This document shows positions 1 through 9,735 of a stretch of DNA of 64,000 nt, one piece after another. The notes under the pieces were generated by a model. It was not told the origin of the DNA. It worked only from the letters and a program-made list of their open reading frames with translations, and searched no databases. The DNA is taken from the NCBI GenBank assembly GCA_030295235.1, contig AP026137.1:372001-436000 (forward strand), read 5' to 3'. Position numbers and translations under genes: made by a program. The DNA comes from Fistulifera solaris. Its lineage: Eukaryota; Bacillariophyta; Bacillariophyceae; Naviculales; Stauroneidaceae. Every line of letters starts with the position of its first letter. Positions within the stretch are counted from its first letter, which is position 1.

Positions 1-1756
1 ATTGCAAACCTTCCGAAGGGCGAGCCCATCCAGAATTCAAGCTTCCGGAGAAGCCACGAACCGTGCTGGGAACTACCCCCAACGCCTCGGCAAACGCACG
101 GTTGCGATTCATTTGCTCGATACTAGGACCCTCACTTACGGCCGAAATCTCTTTGGGAATGTCTTTCGCGATTCCCACGCCCATTGCCGAAGGGTTGGAC
201 CCGAACGTTAAATTCGACATCATCGCACGACGGATGGCTTCCTCTCGCGCTTCAAATTGACGTTGCAATTCCTCAGGATCCGTTTTCTTTACAGCGCTAC
301 CGATGTTGGCAAGTGTCTTGGAGGGTGCTTTTTTCTCCACTTGTCGCTGGGTACTGCGGGAAGCAGGTTCCGCAGGTTTCGGTAGCTGCTGGACCACTGT
401 GGAAAGTGAAGGGAACTCCCAAGCGCGCGGCAAAGCACCGGACCCATGCTGTTGAGTAATATGTGACGAAGACCAGAGTGTATTACTGGACCCTACTTGT
501 TGGCTTGCAGCGACGTCCGGGTTCGCTTCCGTTCGTAACCCTGGATTCAACTCATCATCGATCACCATGAATCCCGATCCGCCGTAGATGCCGTTCTCGT
601 GATCATCTGTGGGAGACTGTCGTGGCCCTGTTGTATTGTTTCGATGCCGGCGGCGACTGTATTGTTCTGCAAAGGCCGCTTCGTGGGCTAAATATTGCTG
701 CATCAAAGTGTTGCTATTGTTGGCAGCGCGATTGCTTTGAGTCACAGTCGAATTTCCAAACATGGCATTCAAAAGATTCCTTGCTTCTTGTTGCAAGATA
801 GCGGCCCTACCGGTGGCTGTGTTCGCTGCGGCACCGGCTGTGGACAAAGTAATCCCTTTGGCATCGTACGCCTCCGTCACGTTCAAATCATGAAATCCAT
901 GTCGTCGCAAGTATCGATCAAGATTATTGATCTCGTCTCTGGTCAAGTCTCGTCGATTGAGTGGATCGATGAATTGCAACTGCGATACCATATAATAAGC
1001 AAGCGCACGTCCATCATATAGATTCATATGTCGGCCTCTTAAATCAAGAGTTTCGGTAGCGTCATCCTTCTTTTGATCAGTATCAACTATCCCATGCTGT
1101 TCACCCCACTGTTCCGCCAAAATGCGTCGCTGACGTTCTTCTTCGGTTTCGCGGGATGTATCGGGAACGACATCCGGAATGGGCCATTCTTCGACCGGAA
1201 GATAGGGTTCATTGGCGACCAAAGCAAACGGAGGGTATTTCAAATCGCGAATATGATCTAGCGTAATGGGATCAACGGCATCTTCGGGAACTTTTGCTTT
1301 CCAGGGGTACTGTTTGTCCGTTGCATTTCGTTTCCGATTCCGCTTTTTCTTGTTCGCGTCCCCTTTCTTTTGTGTCTGTTTCTGCGGCTCCGTTTCTTTC
1401 GGTTGCGGTACGGCGTCCTCCGTCACGCCATTTCCCTCCGGAGCTGTATCTGCTTTTCGATCCGTTTTACTATTCCCATTCCGTTTCGAGCGATTCCTAC
1501 TTCGCGTCTTGGATGGCTGACTAGCGTTCACGTTCGGCGGTGAGGAGTCGTTGTTCACAGGCGTCCCGTTGGAGCTTCCGGCCTGTTTGTTTTTGCCCCT
1601 TCGTCTCTTTTTCGGTGCACCCGATGGACGCGGATGGTTCCCAGTATTCGATGATTCACCATTGTTGTTTGTTGTTGAGGCAAGAGATTCCTGTGCACGA
1701 TCGCCTCCTTGTTGTTTGGGATTCGTCCGTATGACTTGACTCGGAGTGAGATCCAT
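1..1756 (-). CDS. Hypothetical protein with U-box-like segment, C-terminus cut by window edge
   Basis: On the minus strand an ATG at 1756-1754 opens a frame that stays free of stops to the left edge, so at least 585 residues are encoded and the C-terminus lies outside. The first ~130 residues are low complexity and rich in Asn, Lys and Arg (nuclear-localisation-like basic runs). Then comes a compact conserved-looking part: DPITLDHIRDLKYPPFALV, an acidic linker, and FIDPLNRRDLTRDEINNLD followed by YLRRHGF. The paired 'DPIT..' and 'DPLNRR.LTR.EI..LD' motifs resemble the core of U-box/modified RING folds that lack zinc ligands, but this is inference. The rest is Gln/Ser/Asn-rich, ending in a helix-like RNRAFAEALGV. 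Not a family I can name; function unknown. Confidence 0.6.
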   Translation of the reverse strand, partial: MDLTPSQVIRTNPKQQGGDRAQESLASTTNNNGESSNTGNHPRPSGAPKKRRRGKNKQAGSSNGTPVNNDSSPPNVNASQPSKTRSRNRSKRNGNSKTDRKADTAPEGNGVTEDAVPQPKETEPQKQTQKKGDANKKKRNRKRNATDKQYPWKAKVPEDAVDPITLDHIRDLKYPPFALVANEPYLPVEEWPIPDVVPDTSRETEEERQRRILAEQWGEQHGIVDTDQKKDDATETLDLRGRHMNLYDGRALAYYMVSQLQFIDPLNRRDLTRDEINNLDRYLRRHGFHDLNVTEAYDAKGITLSTAGAAANTATGRAAILQQEARNLLNAMFGNSTVTQSNRAANNSNTLMQQYLAHEAAFAEQYSRRRHRNNTTGPRQSPTDDHENGIYGGSGFMVIDDELNPGLRTEANPDVAASQQVGSSNTLWSSSHITQQHGSGALPRAWEFPSLSTVVQQLPKPAEPASRSTQRQVEKKAPSKTLANIGSAVKKTDPEELQRQFEAREEAIRRAMMSNLTFGSNPSAMGVGIAKDIPKEISAVSEGPSIEQMNRNRAFAEALGVVPSTVRGFSGSLNSGWARPSEGLQ

Positions 1757-2302
1757 TTCTGCCTTCACTCGCGTTTTGTATTTCGTTTCCCTTGTCGTGT
1801 TTGTGTACGGCTATTTTTTAGGTTGTTCAATAAACTAGTGGTTGCAACGATGATTATTTACAATTACAAGGGAGTTATAGAGGCAGACCCCAGACGTGAG
1901 ATGACATCCGCAAAACAAAAAACCGTCGCTAGAGTGTCGTCGCGAATGATGGACGCGTCAAGCGATGATACGGGACTGCATGGTCTGATTCCCGGATCCC
2001 TCACAATGGATGGCGATCATTCAATAAGACAGTCGACTACTCCCGCAGTTAAGGCAACCTCGAACTCACGAATCGTCTACTCACATTGATGACGATTCAT
2101 TGTTGTGGAATAGCTCTGTTAAAGGTTTTCAAAGCAAAGCATTGGTTTTCCCATTCGACATCATGATTTCTACTTTTCCTCGTCGAATTTGTGAGTTACC
2201 ACACGCAGGTCTAAGAGTTACAAGGACGGTCTACTACATCTAGGTAGTGCTCTACCATGGAACCTTTAAACGGACTTTTTTTTAGTTTTTAAAGTAAGGT
2301 TT

Positions 2303-4110
2303 GAGCTAGGAGTAATGAGATGACGGAATAGGTTGCTTCGGAAAAGCATTAGGGGGAAAATACTGGGGTCTTCGATAGTGTTGAAACTGAGGAAACAGGG
2401 CTGAAACTTTTATAAAATCAGAGCAAAGAAGAGGTGATCGTTGGCTTCGGAAGAAAAAAAGGTTTGAATTGTACTGGTTGGTAATTTGTAGGTTCTTGAG
2501 TTAATGGTTGATCGCTGTTCGTAAATACTTGCGTTCGTTGATCTTCGTTGGTTTGTAGGTTCTTGTGTTAAATGGTGTTTGTTACTTTGTAGGTTCATGT
2601 GTTCGTTCGTTGTTAATGGGTACTGATTGTTAATTCTTAAGTTCTTGTGTTCGTTGTTTGTAGGTTCTTGAGCTAGGAGTAAAGTTGGCGGGGATTGGTT
2701 GTTTCGGATAAGCGTAGAAAGTTCATACTGGGGTCTTCGAAAAGGTTGAAACTGAGGAATCGGAGATGAACCTTGAAAATCAGAGCTAAGGAGCAGTGAA
2801 TGTCAGCTTCGAAAAGGATAAAAGTGCACTGGTAGTGAAGTCGTCCTTGAAAGTCAATGAAACGGAATCAATAGTCGAGAGTCAAAGAAATCAAAGAATC
2901 AATGTCGATGTAATTCATGTTTGTGGTAAAAGGTACTGTATGTAGGTTCGTAGGGTTCTGTGTTCGTTGTTTGTAGGTTCTTGAGCTAGAAGTAAAGATG
3001 ACAGGGATAAGCTGTTTCGGATAAGCGAAAGCAAGTTCATACTGGGGTCTTCGAAAAGGTTGAAACTGAGGAAACGGAGTTAAAACTTGAAAATCAGAGC
3101 TAAGGAGCAGTGATTGTCGGCTTCGAAAAGGATAAAAGTAAAAGGGTACTGTTTCTTGTGGTCAGATAATCGTCGTTGGAAATCGATGAAACGGATTCAA
3201 TAGTCGAGAGTCAAAGAAATGAAAGGATCAATGTCGACGTAGTTCTTGTTCGTGGTAAAGGTACTGTATGTAGGTTCGTGAAGTTCTGTGTTCGTTGTTG
3301 GTAGGTTCTTGAGCTAGGAGTAAAGATGACGTGGATAGACTCGTTCAAATAAGCAAAAGGGTGTTCATACTGGGGTCTTCGAAAAGGTTGAAACTGAGGA
3401 AACGGAGTTGAAACTTGCAAATCAGAGCGGAGGAGCAGTGATCGTCGGCTTCTAAAGTGGTAGGGCTTGAAGGGGTACTGGTTCTGGCGATAAATTCGTC
3501 GTTGAAAGTCGGTGGATTCAATAGGCGAGGGTCAAATAGTTCAACGGAAATAATTGTCGATGTTGGAAAAGGTACTGGTTCTCTTGTACAAGTTCTTGTG
3601 TTTGTTGTCTTGTTAGTTCATGTGATCGTTGTCTTGTTGGTTCGTAAGTTCTTGAGTTCGTTGTTCTGTTAATTCGTAAGTTTTTAAGTTCGTTGTCTTG
3701 TTAAATCATGTTTTCGTTGTCTTGGTAGTTCGTTGTTCTTTTAGTTCTTGTGTTCGTTTTCTTGCTGGTTCGTAAGCTCTTGAGTTTGTTGTTTTGTTAG
3801 TTCATGTGTGTTCATTGTCTTGTTAAATCATGTGATCGTTGTCTTGTTTAGTTCTAGGTGCACTGGGAGTCATTAAATTGAAGGAAGGCTGCTTGGTTCA
3901 GCAGAGAAGGGGGGAGTACTGGGGTCTTGGTTAAGTCGCTGAGAAATAGAAACGGGAAAATCATTGCTTGAAAGCAACAATCATCGTCGGCTTCGATAAG
4001 GTTTCCTTGACAGAATTTTCGCACGGAGAGAAAACGTAGCGGAGGAAGGCAGCTTAAAATCAAGCAAAGAAAGATACAGGGGTCTTTGCAAAGGAAACTT
4101 GGAAATCGAG
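2303..4110. repeat. Satellite of ~313-367 bp units, degenerate at its right end
   Basis: A block beginning GAGCTAGGAGTAA recurs at 2303, 2670, 2983 and 3311. In each unit the box ACTGGGGTCTTCGA follows 44-60 bp later (2362, 2727, 3041, 3369), then GTTGAAACTGAGGAA and a TGATCGTCGGCTTCGA-like box. Related but decayed boxes recur near 3918 and 4076. Between blocks lie short GTTCTTGTGTTCGTTGT minisatellite runs, so each unit is a ~150 bp core plus a variable spacer. No reading frame of note crosses it. Confidence 0.8.
3585..3850. repeat. Minisatellite of ~30-40 bp units
   Basis: The spacer element of the neighbouring satellite is expanded here into consecutive variants of GTTCTTGTGTTCGTTGTCTT with alternating GTTCATGTGATCGTTG and TTCGTAAGTTCTTGAG forms. 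Unit length varies, so it appears old or under frequent slippage. Confidence 0.7.
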
Positions 4111-4753
4111 GGGGAAGACATCAATATCGTTCGGTTTTATTCAACAGAATGAAAGTCGAAACAAACATTGGGGAGCAATGAAAGGGGAAATCAACAATCG
4201 GCAGGGCGGCTGGCCAGGCCGCCCGTAGAAAAGTGTACTAAAAACTGTCGTAGGCTGCGGCGCACTTCGATGACAACAAAGAAAGGCTCTCAAAGATGCA
4301 ATACCGAGCGGTTCGAAACAAATTCAATGTCCAATGGTCCGGAATGCCAAAGATTACAATATCAGGTAATATCAAAGCAAAGGTCGATCGGCAACAGAGA
4401 AAAATATATCAATGAATGTAACAGTTGACTCTCCCGAGGAAAGCGAGCACTTCATCGGCAGCCGCCCCATTTCTCCCTCCAATCGTCATCCGCGAAACTC
4501 TTGCTCGCGAAAGATCCAAATCCTCAATGAGTATAGCACAATGTGTAGCGTAGGAGCTCGTACTCGTTTCTACGGTACCGCACGGACGGACCGACGGACG
4601 GACGACGGCGACGTCATATTCTGTCTGTCCCCGTACGGCTTGGAATGATGCGAGGAGGGAAAATCGCACCGATTTTTTTTCTTTCGCGCCATCACAAAAA
4701 CGACAACACGGCAGAATAGAAAAGGATTCACTGCTGAGGCTTCCAATGTCATC
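4111..4753. other. Intergenic stretch upstream of plastid RlmN
   Basis: No gene seen. It holds a run of alternating ACGGACGGACCGACGGACGG around 4583-4606 and a CGACGTCA half-palindrome at about 4609, 140 bp before the RlmN start, which may be part of that promoter. Confidence 0.4.
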
Positions 4754-6145
4754 ATGATGATAAATTCATTTCCCTGTCGGATACTTTTACTCCTATTAAT
4801 GCTGCGACACACGGCGCAGGCCTTCACCGCAACCGTATCAACGACGCGGGGGCCGATTTCCATGGGCGTGGAAGAATTGGCCCAACAATTGGGTGGCCTC
4901 GGTCGAGCGCGATTGGTTTGGGATTATTATTCCATCGGCATCGATCCGGCGGTATACTTTGACGACTCGTGTGAAACAGAATCGATAGAAACCATTCAGA
5001 AATTGTTACCGAGTTCACGGAGGTCACAACCGCTGGGGAAAGAAGCCCTCGATCGTTTGTCATCTCTCTACCCCGCCGGTCGTTTGGAAGGCGGAGTGGC
5101 ATCTTTGTCGCACATTTCACAAAGTCGTGATAAAACGACGAAATTATTACTGCGACTAGCGGATGGATTGGAGGTCGAGACGGTGATTATTCCGTGGGGT
5201 GACACACGCAGTACAGTGTGTATCAGTTCTCAAGTGGGTTGTCGACAAGGTAATTATGCTTTTGTCTTTTTTTTGTCGGTTCGTTTAAAAATTGATAGCG
5301 TGAATTATTCTAAATTTCTTGTTCACGCAGGATGCACATTCTGCGCCACGGGCCGCATGGGAAAGATGCGTTCCTTGACATCGGACGAAATTATTGCTCA
5401 ATTCTTTTTTGCCAAGAAGATCAGTCGCACACATCATTTACCGGAAATTCGTAATGTTGTGTTTATGGGCATGGGGGAACCTGCTGATAATGCGGAGAAT
5501 GTTGTTCGTGCTACTCAAATATTAACAACGCGAGAATTGTTTCAACTTTCCGCCATGAAGGTGACCGGTATGTATGTTCTGTGACTCATGACTAATAGGC
5601 GATACGACTGCTCATCTTTCCTACGTCTCTTCGTCGATTCCGCAGTATCTACAGTAGCACCCACTCCGGATGCCTTTCAACAATTCGTCCATGCACCATG
5701 TGTCCTGGCTTGGTCGGTTCACGCGGCCAACAATGAACTGCGCAAAAAGTTGGTCCCCACAACACAGTATTCCATGGAAGAATTACGACAAGGTCTCATT
5801 GATACATTATTGCAACGTCCCATGAACAATTTTCGAGTCGTCATGTTGGAAGTAGCGTTGATGGATGGCGTCAATGATTCCCTGAAGGAAGCGGACGAAC
5901 TGGCGGAATTTGCCCGCGTCTTGGTCGAACAAGTACCCGGTTGTAAAATGACGGTCAATTTGATCCCCTTCAATGACATTGGTCAACATTTGTACCGCAA
6001 ACCATCCGAAGAACGTGTCGTGGCCTTTCAACGTCGTTTGTGGGAACACGGCATATTTACGCACATTCGCAATACCCGAGGCGACGATGAATCGGCCGCG
6101 TGTGGACAGCTAGCCACGAAAAAGCGCAAAGAGAGGATTGAATAA
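4754..6145 (+). CDS. rlmN: Radical-SAM rRNA adenine-C2 methyltransferase, RlmN type, plastid-targeted
   Basis: Three exons: 4754-5249, 5331-5567, 5646-6145, giving about 410 residues. Both introns (81 and 78 bp) are GT..AG and restore a continuous family sequence across each joint ([13 protein letters not shown] and [11 protein letters not shown]). The CX3CX2C cluster-binding motif (CRQGCTFC) is intact, as are the GMGEP and late-domain motifs LAWSVHA and LRKKLVP. RlmN methylates A2503 of 23S rRNA and A37 of some tRNAs using two SAM molecules. The N-terminus (MMINSF then a Leu-rich core ending [10 protein letters not shown]) is a signal peptide with a phenylalanine plastid-import junction, so the likely target is plastid rRNA. 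Stop lies 57 bp from the convergent TrmB stop. Confidence 0.92.
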
Positions 6146-6202
6146 TAATTTATTGAATACTATAAAGATTAAAACTGTGTTACAAATGTTTTTATTGTCG
6201 CA

Positions 6203-7075
6203 CTAGTCCGTCATGGGGACCGCAAAGAAATTGTCGACGGTGACGGACGGCGCGTCGGCATCGGGAATGCGTTCGTACACGGCATAAAACTTATTGCCAC
6301 CTTGTCGTGCTACTTTCTTTCCTTCTTCGGTTTCATGAATCATGGCCTCGACACAAGGATCCTTCGCTTCTTCTTCTGCCGTGAGGCGACGGAACAGAGG
6401 ATGGGCATCACATTTCGCCACGTGCCATTGATGTAATTCCTCGACGTCCGTAATACAATATAATCGACCGATGGTGGGTTTCAATACGTGAGCATATTCG
6501 GAAAGAAGTCGTTCCGAAACGATGCGCCGGGGATGATTCTTGCGCTTGAAATGCGGGTCGGGGAAGCAAAAGAATAATTTCTCGAGTGACGAAGCGGCAA
6601 AGAAATTGGGCAAGAATTTCATGGAATTGGTACGCAGCACACTGCAATTTTGATATAAATTGCCTTCTTTTCGAGCCGCCACAATTCGCAATCGTACATA
6701 TTCTGTAACTTTGGCACGAATTTCCATCCCCAAAATCCTCGCTTCCGGTGGTAAAATTTTCCCCAATGCCATCGTCAGTCCTCCAAATCCACAACCAATA
6801 TCCAAGACAGTCGGTGCTCCCTGCAGTCCAGGATAATGATCAACAGTCCAATCCATGAGATCGGGACGGGTCGGATACGCGAACGAATCGTTGTGTGACA
6901 GTGGATTGCAGTGCGCTCGTTGACGGTAAAACTTTTTCTGCGGTCGATCGCCTTCGGGCGTGATGGCGAGTTTTCGCTTGGTAGTGTCTTCCGCTGACGG
7001 CTCGTTTGACATGCTGGAGAAGGAAAGGAAAAAGAGGGTAATGAATGTTTGAGTATTAGAGAAGTGATTGGTCAA
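6203..7075 (-). CDS. trmB: tRNA (guanine-N7)-methyltransferase, METTL1/Trm8 type
   Basis: Single-exon gene of 290 residues from the first Met, or 269 from the second Met at 7012, which I prefer because family members begin shortly before the basic KKFYRQRAHCNPLS segment and the upstream 21 residues are hydrophobic and untypical. The SAM pocket VLDIGCGFGGLTMALG, the MEIR acidic strand, and the hallmark FPDPHFKRKNHPRRI are all present. The enzyme makes m7G46 in tRNA, in eukaryotes together with a WD-repeat partner (WDR4/Trm82), which is not in this window. No organelle presequence is clear, so nuclear or cytosolic action is expected. Confidence 0.93.
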   Translation of the reverse strand: MTNHFSNTQTFITLFFLSFSSMSNEPSAEDTTKRKLAITPEGDRPQKKFYRQRAHCNPLSHNDSFAYPTRPDLMDWTVDHYPGLQGAPTVLDIGCGFGGLTMALGKILPPEARILGMEIRAKVTEYVRLRIVAARKEGNLYQNCSVLRTNSMKFLPNFFAASSLEKLFFCFPDPHFKRKNHPRRIVSERLLSEYAHVLKPTIGRLYCITDVEELHQWHVAKCDAHPLFRRLTAEEEAKDPCVEAMIHETEEGKKVARQGGNKFYAVYERIPDADAPSVTVDNFFAVPMTD

Positions 7076-8076
7076 GTATTAGAAAGAAGAATAAGACTGA
7101 CAGATGACGTCGGATCGACTTTTTTTCAACGACGGATTTTTTTTTCGTGGTCGAAGGCGAGGGCATCGACGTCCAGACCCTTCAAATCTGTACACCTGTA
7201 ACCTGTATACTTTGTAGTCTGGAAATAATGTAGGCGAGCGTCCGTTTTATTGCGTTCTGCAATACAACAATCTTGCAAGTTGCAAGGATTTTCGACGAAA
7301 AGATTTGAAGCGTGTATTGCAAATGCTGCGCAACTAATTGGTTAGTTTTAAAATTCAACTGTATTCAACAACTAGTCTAGGAGAACGAACAAAGATTTCG
7401 TAGACATATTGTTTCGTGACTGAAATGCAGTCTTGGTGCAAAAGGTAAGACACATCATGCTTCATGCTTATATAGTAAAAAATATTCGAGATCTCGGACG
7501 ATCTTTATTCAGCTTTATTGCCACTAGTCTAGTCTGAGGAAAACCATTCGAGGAAGCGCACATGCAGCGGACAAAAATGTGGGTATTGATCCGGATCTTG
7601 AGGTGACAAATATCGTTCTCGGACAAATATTAGCTAAATTCATGACTTACTGAAATGCAGTCATGGTCTCCTTGAACCAACACTTTGGGTCCATAGTAAA
7701 TAGCGGAAGACAACGTTTCGCAAGGATCTTCGACGTAAAATTGGCAATGAAAACGCTGATAAAGGTTATCGGATTTGCAACAACGACGGATAAAGTTCTA
7801 GCAAAAATATTCTAAACGAACGAAACTGTCTAGGCAAATAACGTGGCAACATTGTCGCTCGGAGAGATGTTGTCGTGACTGAATTTCAGTCGTGGACAAT
7901 TGAGCATACATTTTCGCTTATAGTAGATACACTTGTTCCTATTTTGAAACAGACGGAAATTCTGTAGCAGGTAGTTTTATGTCAAAAAATTATAACGACG
8001 CGATCGATCGTATCCTTCATTCAACTTCCAACTTTTATTCCACACCTTCTCTTGTTTTACAACAAAGCAAGAGGGT
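7076..8076. other. Divergent intergenic region carrying a palindromic-core tandem repeat
   Basis: About 1 kb between the TrmB and carboxypeptidase starts with no coding signal. Its right half is the repeat array described at 7410-7895. A TGACGT half-site lies near 7103, 90 bp upstream of TrmB. Confidence 0.6.
7410..7895. repeat. Palindromic-core intergenic repeat, cluster A (three cores)
   Basis: Cores GTGACTGAAATGCAGTC at 7416, a variant ending CTGAAATGCAGTCATGG at 7641-7665, and GTGACTGAATTTCAGTCGTGG at 7873-7893 are spaced about 231 and 227 bp apart. Downstream of the second core come GGTCTCCTTGAACCA, TTTGGGTCCATAGTA and GACAACGTTTCGCAAGG, which recur in reverse orientation in cluster E near 44.5 kb. 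The unit therefore belongs to a dispersed family rather than being a local duplication. Confidence 0.8.
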
Positions 8077-9707
8077 ATGCGCTTCTGGAAAGCGGCTACT
8101 TCATTGCTGTGGTGCAACGTTGACACCCTTGCGTTTACTACGGCTCGTCGTCTTCGTGGAGGTTCCTCGTCGCGCAGCATGACATCGTCCTCCGACGCGT
8201 ATCAGCAGTTACTGCAAGAACTCGATTCCATCAAGCAGTTGTCGCGTGCGGCCAGTGTACTCGAATATGACAAAATGGTATTCATGCCCATGAATGAACA
8301 CAGTTCGATGGAACGAGGAAAACAATCGGCCGCGCTCGCATCGGTGATTCACGAAAAATCCATTCAACCCAAAATCGGGGAACTCTTGGATGAGGCACAA
8401 ACGGTCGTCACCGATCCTGAACAGAAACGTGTCGTAGAACTAGCGCGCAAAGAATACGAAAAGAAAAAACGCATCCCGACCGAATTGGCGGCACGGAAAG
8501 CTCAATTGAAATCGAAAGCCTACAAGGCCTGGACGGAAGCACGCGCGGCGAACGATTTCCGTCTCTTTCAAGAGCCCTTGCGTGAATGCATTGCGACCGC
8601 GATTGAAGTTGCCAACTGCTACAAGACGACAGACGATGATGACCGCAGTGTGTATTCGATTTTGTTAGATAACTACGAAGTGGGCATGGATCCAGCACGC
8701 ATTGATCAAATCTTTGATCAAATCAAAGCCGCTCTCGTTCCGTTAATCGAAAAAGTACTCGGGCCCGATGCCACGGCACCCTCGCAAGAACCACTGCAGG
8801 GAACATTCGACATTGAGCGACAAAAACAATTGTGTCAAACGATTGTCAAGCAAATGGGCTTTGATGAGACGCACGGTCGCATCGATGTCAGTGTCCATCC
8901 GTTCACCATGTCCTTGAATCCCCATGATGTTCGTATCACGTCACGCTTCCGAGAAAATGAATGGTATCAAGGATTGGCGGCGACCATGCACGAAGGGGGT
9001 CACGCCATTTACGAGCAAAATTTGCATCCGGCGTCTCGTCCCATCGACGAAGCCCTCAGCATGGGAATGCACGAAAGTCAATCCCTTTTTGGGAACGACA
9101 CATTGGACTTTCGAAAGAATTTTGGGAGTATGCGACGCCTTTCGTGAATGAGCATTTAGGAACGAATCATGCTCCCGAAGCCTTGTACGGTGCCGTCAAC
9201 TACGCCGAAAAATCCTTCATTCGGGTCGAAGCGGATGAATTGACGTATCCGCTGCACGTGATTCTGCGTTACGAAATTGAACGAGATTTCATTCAGGGCC
9301 AGTTGTCCGTGGAGGAGATTCCCGCGCGGTGGAATTCTGATTTCCAAACATTCCTCGGTTTGGAAGTGCCGTCCGATGCCCAGGGCTGTTTGCAAGACAT
9401 TCACTGGTCTATGCTCGCGTACGGTTATTTCCCCACGTACTTGTTAGGGGCCGCTGCGGCCGCACAACTCGCTCATTACTGTGCCAAGGATATTCCCGAT
9501 ATGAAAGACAAGATTGAAAAGGGCGATTTTTCGGAAATCAAGTCTTGGCTCACCAAGAAGGTGCATCGACATGGCAAACGCTATTCCAGTTTGGATGGCC
9601 ATTTCGAAGCTGAATTGGGTGAACCGTTGAATCCTTCGTATTACATTGACTACTTGGTGAACAAGTACACGGAGTTGTATCAATGTTATTTGCAAATTAT
9701 TGAATGA
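8077..9707 (+). CDS. Metallocarboxypeptidase, M32 (Taq) family, one frame break
   Basis: About 543 residues, near the family's usual ~500. The zinc motif HEGGH (in AATMHEGGHAIYEQ) and the family block SMGMHESQS are present, followed in the next frame by LSKEFWEYATPFVNE and the C-terminal TYLLGAAAAAQLAHYC. M32 enzymes remove C-terminal residues from peptides and are cobalt/zinc dependent. The frame changes inside the T5 run at 9086-9090. One additional T restores ESQSLFWERHIG, the expected family sequence, so this is probably a sequencing error. The N-terminus (TLAFTTARRLRGG) could be a short targeting peptide; an alternative start is the Met at 8179. The stop is 28 bp from the convergent TIPIN stop. 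Confidence 0.88.
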
Positions 9708-9735
9708 TACGAAAATAATGTTAGTTAATTACGAA

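Noticed and set aside
2303-4110. Satellite region as a mobile element
   Set aside because: No transposase, terminal repeats or target-site duplication seen; tandem array explains it.
2410-4428. Small ORFs in the satellite region
   Set aside because: Composition follows the repeat; frames are not kept between units.
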